Program-made: the position numbers and the translations under genes
Notes under the pieces: model-generated
The model's input: only the letters and a program-made list of their open reading frames with translations
The model's database searches: none
What the model was told of the DNA's origin: nothing
Source of the DNA: Pseudomonas guariconensis
Lineage (GTDB): Bacteria; Pseudomonadota; Gammaproteobacteria; Pseudomonadales; Pseudomonadaceae
Assembly (NCBI RefSeq): GCF_024127895.1
Contig: NZ_JAMYBK010000018.1
Coordinates: 1 to 64,000, forward strand
Reading direction: 5' to 3'
Length of the DNA stretch: 64,000 bases
Shown here: in pieces, positions 33,311-40,969 of the stretch
How positions within the stretch are numbered: position 1 is the first letter of the stretch
Layout of the letters: each line of letters begins with the position of its first letter

Positions 33311-33334
33311 ACGAAAGACACCCATGAAAAATTA
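33311..33334 (-). promoter_or_regulatory. Candidate PvdS promoter for the mbtH-pvdG unit (one mismatch)
   Basis: On the minus strand TAATT (33330-33334), 16 nt, CGT (33311-33313). It differs from TAAAT-N16-CGT at one base. It lies about 60 nt upstream of the MbtH start, the distance seen for pvdA. Confidence 0.55.
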
Positions 33335-33419
33335 GAAAATCCCCTGTCCGCCTTGCAAGCGAGGTGGATGATGGCCTATATCCATTCATCCCCCGACGAT
33401 GCCCACCCGGAGATCCCCC

Positions 33420-34037
33420 ATGCTCGGCGTGACCGACTACGGCGCTTTCGTGATTGCCTTCATCATCCTCCTGGCCATCCCCGGGCCGGGCAACTTCGCC
33501 CTGATCACCGCCACCGGCAAGGGCGGTATCAAGGGTGGCCTGGCCGCCACGTGCGGGGTGATTCTCGGCGACCAAGTGCTGATGTGGCTGGCCGTGGCCG
33601 GGGTGGCGACGCTGCTGGCCGCCTACCCTACGGCGTTCCATGTGGTGCAGTGGGCCGGCGCAGCCTACCTGGCCTGGCTCGGGCTGCGCATGGTGCTGAG
33701 CAAGCCCGGGGGCGCGCCGCGGGAAAGCCGGATGGCCAGTGGTCGCTACCTGCGCCAGACCATGATGATCACCCTGCTCAACCCCAAGGCGATCATGTTC
33801 TACATGGCGTTCTTCCCACTGTTCATCGACCCGGTGCGCCACCAGGGCGCGCTGACGTTCGCCTTCATGGCGGTGACCGTGGCCGCTCTGACCTTCCTCT
33901 ATGGCCTGGCAGCAGTCCTGCTGACCCATCACTTGGCCGAGCGCATGCGCGCCAACCCGCGTGTGGCCAACCTGCTGGAGCGCCTGGCCGGGGCCTGCCT
34001 GGTGGGGTTCGGCATCAAGCTGGTGGCCATGCGCTGA
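33420..34037 (+). CDS. LysE/RhtB-family amino-acid exporter
   Basis: 205 residues, inner membrane, about 6 hydrophobic segments. Family start AFVIAFIILLAIPGPGNFAL, then ATGKGGIKGG and LNPKAIMFYMAFFPLF. GGAG 7 nt before ATG 33420 defines the start. Divergent from the mbtH gene, sharing a 168-nt intergenic region. Exports amino acids or related compounds; the substrate is unknown. Confidence 0.88.
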   Translation: MLGVTDYGAFVIAFIILLAIPGPGNFALITATGKGGIKGGLAATCGVILGDQVLMWLAVAGVATLLAAYPTAFHVVQWAGAAYLAWLGLRMVLSKPGGAPRESRMASGRYLRQTMMITLLNPKAIMFYMAFFPLFIDPVRHQGALTFAFMAVTVAALTFLYGLAAVLLTHHLAERMRANPRVANLLERLAGACLVGFGIKLVAMR

Positions 34038-34040
34038 GGC

Positions 34041-34442
34041 TCAGGCGTCGCGCAGCAGGTCGTGGGCGTCCAGCAGGCGGAAGGCGACCTGGGGATTGCG
34101 CTCCAGGCCCCGGCGGATGGCGGCCGGGATCGCCTGGCGGGTCTTGCGGCACAGGCCTGGCTGGTCGTCCAGCTCGATGACGATGCCGCGCATGGTGCGC
34201 ACTTCGTTGTAACTGGGGGCAATGCGTACACGGATGCCCAACTGCTCGTACATGCGAAGCTGCAGGCGCTCGAGGTCGGCCAGGTCCCTGAGGTTTTCCA
34301 GGCGCTCGAGCAGGCGCTTTTCTTCCTGGCGGGTCAGCAGCAGGATGCGCTGGGCCTGGGGCGGCCCCTCGTGCAGACGTTCGCGCCCGCAGTTGCAGGC
34401 GCCTGGTGGGCAGGGTTGGCGAAGGGCATGGGGGGTACTCAT
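34041..34442 (-). CDS. Hypothetical protein with N-terminal Cys motif
   Basis: 133 residues. N-terminal QPCPPGACNCGRERL has three cysteines, followed by a helical stretch (EEKRLLERLENLRDLADL) and a conserved-looking C-terminal half PGLCRKTRQAIPAAIRRGLE. No function is recognised. ATG 34442 is assumed because no good Shine-Dalgarno is near; longer starts run to 34526. It is convergent with the LysE gene, with only 3 nt between the stops. Confidence 0.65.
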   Translation of the reverse strand: MSTPHALRQPCPPGACNCGRERLHEGPPQAQRILLLTRQEEKRLLERLENLRDLADLERLQLRMYEQLGIRVRIAPSYNEVRTMRGIVIELDDQPGLCRKTRQAIPAAIRRGLERNPQVAFRLLDAHDLLRDA

Positions 34443-34578
34443 GGGGCAAGCATAGTGCTTTCCACGCACACGTTCATCCAGCGTAACCCTGCATCTACGC
34501 CGGTCCACCAGGACACCCCGTTGCATTTACCGCCCGCCTGTCCCAAGCTCTGCCCTTCCCTTCGACCCGGACCCGCCA

Positions 34579-35634
34579 ATGCCCCTACGCCGCCGCTACC
34601 TGATCGCCCTGGTGCTGCTGATCCTGGCATCGGTGCTGGTCGGCTACCTGTGGCGCGAGGCCCCACCGAGCCAGCCCAGCCTTCCCCCCCACAGCTACGC
34701 CAAGGCCCTGCGCCAGGCCCATGAAGGCCAGCCCGGCGCGGCGCGGGTCCTGTACCAGCAACTGCAGCGCAACGACCTGGCGCCAATCCGCCGCGCGGCG
34801 CTGTATGTCGAACTTCCCAACTACCCCTCGCCCCAAGCGTTGAAGCTGGCCCGGCTGGACCTGGAGCACGGCGACCCACTGGTACGCCGCGCCGCCATCG
34901 CCAGCATCCGCCGACTGCTGCCCCCGGCACAGCGCAGCCTGGTGCTGGGGCCGTTGCTGGAGGACAGCGAGCAGAGCGTGCGCTTCGCCGCGGTGGACGC
35001 CCTGCTGGGCCTGGACCCAGACGCCATCGGCCTGTACTTCGGCCCGCTCCAGCATGCCCTGGAACAGTACCAACAGGCATTGACGGCGCAAGCTGACGAT
35101 GCCGCCGCCCAGGTTCACCTGGCCCGCCTCTACCTGCACGAGCACGACTACGAGCACGCTGCCGCTGCCCTGCGCCGCAGCCTGGAGATCGCACCGGATG
35201 ACCTCGACGCCCTGGCCATCCAGGTGCGCCTGCTGGAGCGCCAGGGCGAGCACGATGCCTCCCGCCAGGTACTGGCCAAGGCCCTGGCCCTGCAGCCGGA
35301 CTCCGCCTTCCTGCAGCACGAGCTGGGCCTGTGGCTGACACGCCACGAGCAACAGGAATATGCCTTGCTGGCCCTTTCCCGTGCCGTCGAGCTGGCACCG
35401 GACAACGCCGATTATCGCTACGTGCTGGCGGTGACCCTGCATGCACTGGACCAGGTCGAGGCCGCGCAGAAACAGCTGCAGACCCTGCTCGACCGGCAGC
35501 CGGCGAACCGTCGTGCACGGGTGCTGCTGATCCAGTACTGGAAGGAAACCGGCCAGTTGCAGAACGTCCAGGTACTGCTGGCCGAGCTGGAGCGGCAGAA
35601 CCCCGACGACCCGCTGCTGCAGCAAGGGCTGTAA
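34579..35634 (+). CDS. Membrane-anchored TPR/HEAT-like protein
   Basis: 351 residues. One N-terminal membrane anchor (about 7-24, LIALVLLILASVLVGYLW), a HEAT-like helical part (LEDSEQSVRFAAVDALLGL), then about four tetratricopeptide repeats from about residue 155 (AALRRSLEIAPDDLDALAIQ, ALSRAVELAPDNADYRYVL). A scaffold or assembly role in the periplasm is likely. Partner unknown; followed by a hybrid kinase on the same strand. Confidence 0.8.
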   Translation: MPLRRRYLIALVLLILASVLVGYLWREAPPSQPSLPPHSYAKALRQAHEGQPGAARVLYQQLQRNDLAPIRRAALYVELPNYPSPQALKLARLDLEHGDPLVRRAAIASIRRLLPPAQRSLVLGPLLEDSEQSVRFAAVDALLGLDPDAIGLYFGPLQHALEQYQQALTAQADDAAAQVHLARLYLHEHDYEHAAAALRRSLEIAPDDLDALAIQVRLLERQGEHDASRQVLAKALALQPDSAFLQHELGLWLTRHEQQEYALLALSRAVELAPDNADYRYVLAVTLHALDQVEAAQKQLQTLLDRQPANRRARVLLIQYWKETGQLQNVQVLLAELERQNPDDPLLQQGL

Positions 35635-35724
35635 AGGAATCGTACACCTTGGGTTGAACCCTGGTCGTCGTCCCGTGGTCCAGTGGGTATCGGTCCGCCA
35701 GCCCATCGTCACAGGAGAGCTACC

Positions 35725-37329
35725 TTGGCCGGTTCGTTAGCCGTGGACGAACGTGCCCTGATCCTGGCACCCACGCAGATCGCTGCAGATGTTTCCCGTG
35801 TCCTGGCAAGCGTGGGCGTGGAGTGTCTGTGCACCACCGACCCGCAGCGCCTGGGCCATTGGCTGGCAGAAGGCGCCGGCCTGCTGGTCGCCGCCGAGCA
35901 AGCCCTGCCATGCGGGCCGCAATCGCCCTTGCAGCGTTTCATCGACCAGCAGCCGCCATGGTCGGACCTGCCCATCGTCCTACTGGCCGACACGCACTCG
36001 CCCAGCACCGGCCCACCCCATCCACGGCTGGGCAACGTGTGGCTGCTGCCCCTGCCCTTGGACGCCGCGCAATTGTCGAACCTGAGCCAAGCAGCCCTGC
36101 GCACCCGGCGTCGCCAATACCTGGCCCGCGACCAGTTGCTCGACCTGCAGCAACGCCTGGAAAACGAGATGCAACGTCACCAGGCCGATGCACAGATGCT
36201 GCACCAGACCCGAAAGATGGAGGCCATCGGCCAATTGGCCGGTGGCGTCGCGCATGACTTCAACAACCTGCTGACCAGTATCGGCGGCAGCTTCGAGCTG
36301 ATCGGCAAGCGCCTGCAACAAGGGCGTACCGAGCAACTCGAAGGCGTGTTGCGCATGGGCCAGGAGGCGGTTTCCCGGGCTGCCCGGCTGACCCATCGGC
36401 TCCTGGCGTTTTCCTCGCGCCAATCCCTGGAAAGCTGCATCGTCGACCTGCACGATCTACTGCAGCCGCAGGACCTGCAAGCCCGCCTGGGCGTCTCGGT
36501 GGATGTGCGCCTGACCTTGCCAGCCGACCTGTGGTTGGTCGAAGCGGACGACAAACAGTTGCACGAAGCCCTCGACAACCTGCTGCTCAACGCCTGCGAA
36601 GCCATGCCAAGCGGTGGCCACCTGAGTATCGAGGCGAGCAACCAACGGATCGATGCCACACGCTTTCGCGGAGGTGGGCTGCCCAGTGGCGACTATCTGT
36701 GCCTGAGCATCATCGACGATGGCCAGGGCATGTCCGAGAGCACCCTGGAACGGGCCTTCGAACCCTTCTTCAGTACCAAGCCGGTCGGCCAGGGCGTCGG
36801 CCTTGGCCTGTCGATGGTCTATGGCTTCAGCAAGCAGTCCCATGGCCATGTGTCCCTGCGCAGCCGGATCGGCCAGGGCACGCGGGTCGACCTGTACCTG
36901 CCGCGCTACCTTGACCAGGCCCAGCCGCAGGCCTGCAGCACCGCCGGGCCGAGCACAGGCGGTAACCGCGACGTGCTGGTGGTCGAGGACGACGAGGCGG
37001 TGCGCCTGTTGCTCTGCCAGGCGCTGCGCGAAGACGGTTTTCCCTGCCACACCGCCTGCAATGCCAACGAGGCGCTGCAAGTACTGCGCTCGCCACAACC
37101 GATCGCCCTGATGATCAGCGATGTCGGGCTACCTGGGATGAATGGCCGGCAACTGGCGGAGATCGCCCGCAAGCTGCGGCCCGGCCTGCAGGTACTGTTC
37201 ATCACCGGCTACGCCGAGACGGCCATGGCCCGCAACGGCTTTCTCGACCCGGGCATGCAACTGATCTGCAAACCCTTCGAGCTCAAGCACCTGCAGGCTC
37301 GTGTCGCCCAGATGCTGGGGAAAGGATGA
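35725..37329 (+). CDS. Hybrid histidine kinase with degenerate N-terminal receiver, TTG start
   Basis: 534 residues, soluble. Residues 1-130 resemble a receiver fold (ALILAPTQIAADVSRVLAS) but the phospho-Asp position reads LLVAAEQAL, so it is probably a pseudo-receiver. HisKA has H177 in GGVAHDFNNLLTSIGG, HATPase_c has NLLLNACEAMPSGG and GLGLSMVYGF, and a C-terminal receiver has VVEDDEA, ISDVGLPGMNG and CKPFE. TTG 35725 is chosen: AGGAG lies 7 nt before it. GTG 35683 has no such site. Confidence 0.85.
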   Translation: MAGSLAVDERALILAPTQIAADVSRVLASVGVECLCTTDPQRLGHWLAEGAGLLVAAEQALPCGPQSPLQRFIDQQPPWSDLPIVLLADTHSPSTGPPHPRLGNVWLLPLPLDAAQLSNLSQAALRTRRRQYLARDQLLDLQQRLENEMQRHQADAQMLHQTRKMEAIGQLAGGVAHDFNNLLTSIGGSFELIGKRLQQGRTEQLEGVLRMGQEAVSRAARLTHRLLAFSSRQSLESCIVDLHDLLQPQDLQARLGVSVDVRLTLPADLWLVEADDKQLHEALDNLLLNACEAMPSGGHLSIEASNQRIDATRFRGGGLPSGDYLCLSIIDDGQGMSESTLERAFEPFFSTKPVGQGVGLGLSMVYGFSKQSHGHVSLRSRIGQGTRVDLYLPRYLDQAQPQACSTAGPSTGGNRDVLVVEDDEAVRLLLCQALREDGFPCHTACNANEALQVLRSPQPIALMISDVGLPGMNGRQLAEIARKLRPGLQVLFITGYAETAMARNGFLDPGMQLICKPFELKHLQARVAQMLGKG

Positions 37330-37338
37330 TAGGGCGTC

Positions 37339-37782
37339 TCAACGCCCGATGTCTTCGTCCCACAGTTGCGGATGGCTGGCGATGAAGTCCCGCATCATCC
37401 CCTCGCAGGCGGCATCCTGCAGCACCTCCAGGCGCACGCCGCGGCTTTGCAGCAGTTGCTCCTCGCCCATGAACGTGCGGTTCTCGCCCACCACCACATG
37501 GCGGATGCCGTAGAGCAGTATCGCGCCGCTGCACATGGCGCACGGCGACAGGGTGGTGTAAAGCGTTGCCTCCCGGTAGACCTCGGCCGGCTGACGCCCT
37601 GCCCGTTCCAGGGCATCCATTTCGCCATGGAGAATGGCGCTGGCGCATTGGACCCGGCGGTTATGCCCGCGCCCGATGATCCGCCCCTGGTGCACCAGCA
37701 CCGAGCCGATCGGGATGCCACCTTCGGCCAGTCCCTGGCGCGCTTCATCGATGGCGGCCTGCATGAAAGTGTCCGACGTCAT
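37339..37782 (-). CDS. Cytidine/deoxycytidylate-type deaminase resembling yeast cytosine deaminase
   Basis: 147 residues, zinc-dependent hydrolytic deaminase. HGEMDALERAG (zinc His and the catalytic Glu) and LSPCAMCSGA (two zinc Cys) are in the right spacing. The stretch from LYTTLSPC to GAILLYGI, the VVGEN motif and the C-terminal WDEDIG closely resemble Fcy1 of Saccharomyces, which converts cytosine to uracil. Other members deaminate guanine or related bases. ATG 37782; the bases before it are G-rich (CAGGGGCT). Confidence 0.85.
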   Translation of the reverse strand: MTSDTFMQAAIDEARQGLAEGGIPIGSVLVHQGRIIGRGHNRRVQCASAILHGEMDALERAGRQPAEVYREATLYTTLSPCAMCSGAILLYGIRHVVVGENRTFMGEEQLLQSRGVRLEVLQDAACEGMMRDFIASHPQLWDEDIGR

Positions 37783-37945
37783 AGCCCCTGTCCCCTGGTT
37801 TTTCAGCGATATGGAAACGATTCCGGGCAAGGCTAGCACAGCGCTATCAGGGCATGGTTTTCCTGGCATTGCCGGCTATGCTCATTAGGCTTTCCCCCGT
37901 TCTCCGAGCAACCGGGGGCCTTTTCCAGCCGTTGGGAGTGTGGCC

Positions 37946-38635
37946 ATGAGCAAGAAGATCCTGGTGGTGCTGACCAATACGGCGAAATACCCGACGCTCC
38001 ACCGGGCCACCGGGCTGTGGCTGGGCGAGGCGGTGCATTTCGTCGACGAGGTGCAGAAAGCCGGCTATGCGGTCGATTACGTCAGCCCGTTGGGCGGCTA
38101 CGTACCGATCGATCCGCACAGCCTGCAGATGGCCCCGGAGCTGGACTGGCAATGGTACGACGACAAAGCCTTCATGAATCGCCTTGGCAACACCCTCAGC
38201 CCCAACCAGGCCAAGGCCAACGACTATTGCGCGATCTACTACACCGGCGGCCACGGGGTCATCTGGGACTTTCCGGACAACCCTGCCCTGCAGGACCTGA
38301 CGCGGCGCATCTACGAAAACGGTGGCGTGGTCAGTGCGGTATGCCATGGCGTGGTCGGGCTGCTCAACGTCAAGCTCAGCGACAACAGCCTGCTGGTCAA
38401 GGACCGCCAGGTGACCGGTTTTTCCAACACCGAGGAGAAACTGGCGGAGCTGGACAAGGTAGTGCCCTACCTCACCGAGAACGAACTGGTGGCCCGCGGC
38501 GGCAAGTACAGCAAGCACGACGATCCCTGGGCGGCGTTCGTGGTCTGCGACGACAGGCTGATCACCGGCCAGAACCCGGCCTCCAGCCAACGGGTGGCGG
38601 AACGGGTGCTGGAGTGCCTGAGAAAGCCGGCATGA
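37946..38635 (+). CDS. DJ-1/PfpI-family protein (HchA-like)
   Basis: 229 residues, type 1 glutamine-amidotransferase-like fold. Start KKILVVLTNTAKYPT, nucleophile elbow VVSAVCHGVVGLL with the reactive Cys, and the acidic helper in GLWLGEAVHF. GGGAG 7 nt before ATG 37946 is a clear start. HchA/DJ-1 homologues act as glyoxalase III, deglycase or chaperone; which applies here is not evident. Confidence 0.85.
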   Translation: MSKKILVVLTNTAKYPTLHRATGLWLGEAVHFVDEVQKAGYAVDYVSPLGGYVPIDPHSLQMAPELDWQWYDDKAFMNRLGNTLSPNQAKANDYCAIYYTGGHGVIWDFPDNPALQDLTRRIYENGGVVSAVCHGVVGLLNVKLSDNSLLVKDRQVTGFSNTEEKLAELDKVVPYLTENELVARGGKYSKHDDPWAAFVVCDDRLITGQNPASSQRVAERVLECLRKPA

Positions 38636-38763
38636 GTCCGACAGCAGTCGGCCCGATAGCCCGCGCGACAAACGGATAGCGGCTACAGCCCGCCCCTCTT
38701 GCCCGACGTAACCTCCTGCCGTCTGTCCACTCACGGACAACCTGACAGGAGGGTCGCAAGCCA

Positions 38764-39570
38764 ATGTCGAGGTTCACCTATGCAGGGCGCAGCCTGCTGG
38801 AATTGCTGCTGATCCTGGCGATCGGCCTGGTGCCCATGGTGTCGGGACTGCTGGTGATGGTGTACCAGCTGGAAAGCAAGCTGGAGCAGAATGCCCGTGT
38901 CTCGGTCCAGGAAGCCATCTTCGCCGTCGACCGGGTCCTGGACAACCTGCAAGTCGCCGCCATCAACGCCCTGCCGCTGGCCGGCAGGCCATGCGCCGAG
39001 GCCCAGGGGCCGCTCAAGCAACTCGCCGCCAGTGATCCACGCATCCGCGCCCTGATACTCACCCGGGACGGCCAGGCCTACTGTGGCAGCGTACCGCAAG
39101 CCCAGGTGAAGACCCCGGCCTTCGCCAGCCCGACCGAACATGTCCGGCTCAATTTCGACTCCCCCACCACACCCAATGGCGTGGTCGTCGAGCTGCGGCT
39201 CGCCCACGCCAACCCCGGCGTCATCGCGACCGCCTATGGCATCGAGTTGCGTAACGAACTGCATGGCTTCCAGGACGGGCTGCTGCTCACGCTGGAGTTT
39301 GGCGACAAGTACATCTGGAGCATGGGGGACAGCCGCGACGAAAGCCCGCCCTCCCAATCGGAGTTCTTCGAGCGCGCGGTTTCGGTCAAGCACGGCTATA
39401 CGGCGAAAGGGGGCTACCCCAAGGGCTTCACCGCGCAGGAGATCCGCCAGTCGACGCTGCAGGTCCTGCCTTCGCTGGCACTGGTGGGCCTGCTGACGGC
39501 GGGCATCACCTACTGGGGGATTTTCAGGGCACGCAACAACGCCCGGCGCACCCCCTCGACCGAAGCATGA
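38764..39570 (+). CDS. CSS-motif sensor protein without output domain
   Basis: 268 residues: TM1 (about 12-34, LELLLILAIGLVPMVSGLLV), periplasmic domain with LPLAGRPCAEAQ and AYCGSVP, then TM2 (about 235-257, VLPSLALVGLLTAGITYW) and a short basic tail. The periplasmic part matches the CSS domain that usually precedes EAL phosphodiesterases and whose cysteines control activity. Here no EAL domain follows; the reading frame ends properly at 39570. It shares LPLAGxPCxxAQ with the EAL protein on the other side of hpd. Confidence 0.78.
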   Translation: MSRFTYAGRSLLELLLILAIGLVPMVSGLLVMVYQLESKLEQNARVSVQEAIFAVDRVLDNLQVAAINALPLAGRPCAEAQGPLKQLAASDPRIRALILTRDGQAYCGSVPQAQVKTPAFASPTEHVRLNFDSPTTPNGVVVELRLAHANPGVIATAYGIELRNELHGFQDGLLLTLEFGDKYIWSMGDSRDESPPSQSEFFERAVSVKHGYTAKGGYPKGFTAQEIRQSTLQVLPSLALVGLLTAGITYWGIFRARNNARRTPSTEA

Positions 39571-39588
39571 GGGGGTACGCCCGTGCGC

Positions 39589-40665
39589 TTACTCGACGTT
39601 CAGCACGCCACGGCGAACCTGGTCGCGCTCGATGGATTCGAACAGGGCCTTGAAGTTGCCTTCGCCGAAGCCGTCGTCACCCTTGCGCTGGATGAACTCG
39701 AAGAACACCGGGCCAAGCAGCGTCTCGGAAAAGATCTGCAGCAGCAGGCGCTTGTCGTTGGCCTCCGAGGCACCGTCGAGCAGGATGCCTCGTGCCTGCA
39801 ACTCGCCGACTGGCTCGCCATGCCCTGGCAGACGCTCCTCGAGCATCTCGTAGTAGGTCTGCGGCGGCGCGGTCATGAAACGCATGCCGTATGCCTTGAG
39901 CGCGTCCCAGGTCTTGAGCAGGTCGTCGGTGAGGAAGGCCACGTGCTGGATACCTTCGCCGTTGAACTGCATCAGGAACTCTTCGATCTGGCCCGAACCC
40001 TTGGACGATTCCTCGTTCAGCGGGATGCGGATCATGCCGTCGGGCGCAGTCATGGCGCGCGAGGTCAGGCCGGTGTACTCGCCCTTGATGTCGAAGTAAC
40101 GGATCTCGCGGAAGTTGAACAGCTTCTCGTAGAAACCGGCCCAGTAGGACATGCGCCCGCGATAGACGTTGTGGGTCAGGTGATCGATGATCTTCAGGCC
40201 CGCGCCGACCGGGTTGCGGTCCACGCCTTCGATGAACTTGAAGTCGATGTCGTAGATCGAGCTACCTTCCTCGAAACGGTCGATCAGGTACAGCGGCGCA
40301 CCGCCGATACCCTTGATCGCTGGCAGGCGCAGTTCCATCGGCCCGGTCTCGATCTCCACCGGCTGGGCGCCCAGTTCCAGGGCACGGGCATAGGCTTCGT
40401 GGGCATTACGCACACGGAACGCCATGCCGCAAACCGAAGGGCCGTGCTCGGCGGCGAAGTACGAGGCGACGCTCTTGGGCTCGTTGTTCAGGATCAGGTT
40501 GATGCCGCCCTGGCGATACAGGTGCACATCCTTGGAACGGTGGGTCGCCACCTTGGTGAAGCCCAGCATCTGGAATACCGGTTCCAGCACGCCAGGGGTC
40601 GGCGAGGCGAGTTCGATGAATTCGAAGCCCATCAGGCCCATTGGGTTGTCGAAGATATCAGCCAT
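39589..40665 (-). CDS. hpd: 4-hydroxyphenylpyruvate dioxygenase
   Basis: 358 residues, cytoplasmic Fe(II) dioxygenase that makes homogentisate in tyrosine breakdown. Iron ligands are visible as His in IIDHLTHNVYRGRM, His in GEGIQHVAFLTDD and Glu in GPVFFEFIQRKGDD. Start MADIFDNPMGLMGFEFIEL agrees with the family; GAGGA lies before ATG 40665. Flanked on both sides by CSS-domain genes on the opposite strand. No hmg genes are nearby. Confidence 0.95.
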   Translation of the reverse strand: MADIFDNPMGLMGFEFIELASPTPGVLEPVFQMLGFTKVATHRSKDVHLYRQGGINLILNNEPKSVASYFAAEHGPSVCGMAFRVRNAHEAYARALELGAQPVEIETGPMELRLPAIKGIGGAPLYLIDRFEEGSSIYDIDFKFIEGVDRNPVGAGLKIIDHLTHNVYRGRMSYWAGFYEKLFNFREIRYFDIKGEYTGLTSRAMTAPDGMIRIPLNEESSKGSGQIEEFLMQFNGEGIQHVAFLTDDLLKTWDALKAYGMRFMTAPPQTYYEMLEERLPGHGEPVGELQARGILLDGASEANDKRLLLQIFSETLLGPVFFEFIQRKGDDGFGEGNFKALFESIERDQVRRGVLNVE

Positions 40666-40969
40666 GTTCGTGTCCTCATCTGCTGCGAAAAAACGGTTAG
40701 TTGCCGTGGATGTCGCACAGGGAAGGTGGTGAACAGGGGATGCCCCGCACGCTGCGGGCCAGGAAGTCACCAATGATCAGCTTGAACCCATGATATGTCA
40801 TATGGACCCATTCTCGGAGGGCTTGATCCCCCGGAAGGCGGGGAACCTTATTCTTGTATTCGTAACGCGATTCTACAGTGCGTAAGTTCATTTGTCGCGC
40901 TTTAGTTGGCCCTGGTAATGGGCAAACGGCTATCATTAGCAGGTTTTTCTTTCAATAGATTAGGTCAGC
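40666..40969. promoter_or_regulatory. hpd/EAL-gene intergenic region with candidate hpd promoter
   Basis: A 304-nt gap between divergent genes. On the minus strand GCGACA (40893-40898) and TAGAAT (40870-40875) are spaced 17 nt, a fair sigma70 match, giving an hpd leader of about 200 nt. The leader region has CATATG and repeated ATATG near 40793-40803. No gene seen; the promoter of the EAL gene was not found. Confidence 0.4.

Noticed and set aside
33252..33932. A 300-residue version of the MbtH-like protein starting far upstream
   Set aside because: Only the last 73 residues match the MbtH family, and AGGAG is placed correctly for ATG 33251; the extension overlaps the LysE gene in antisense.
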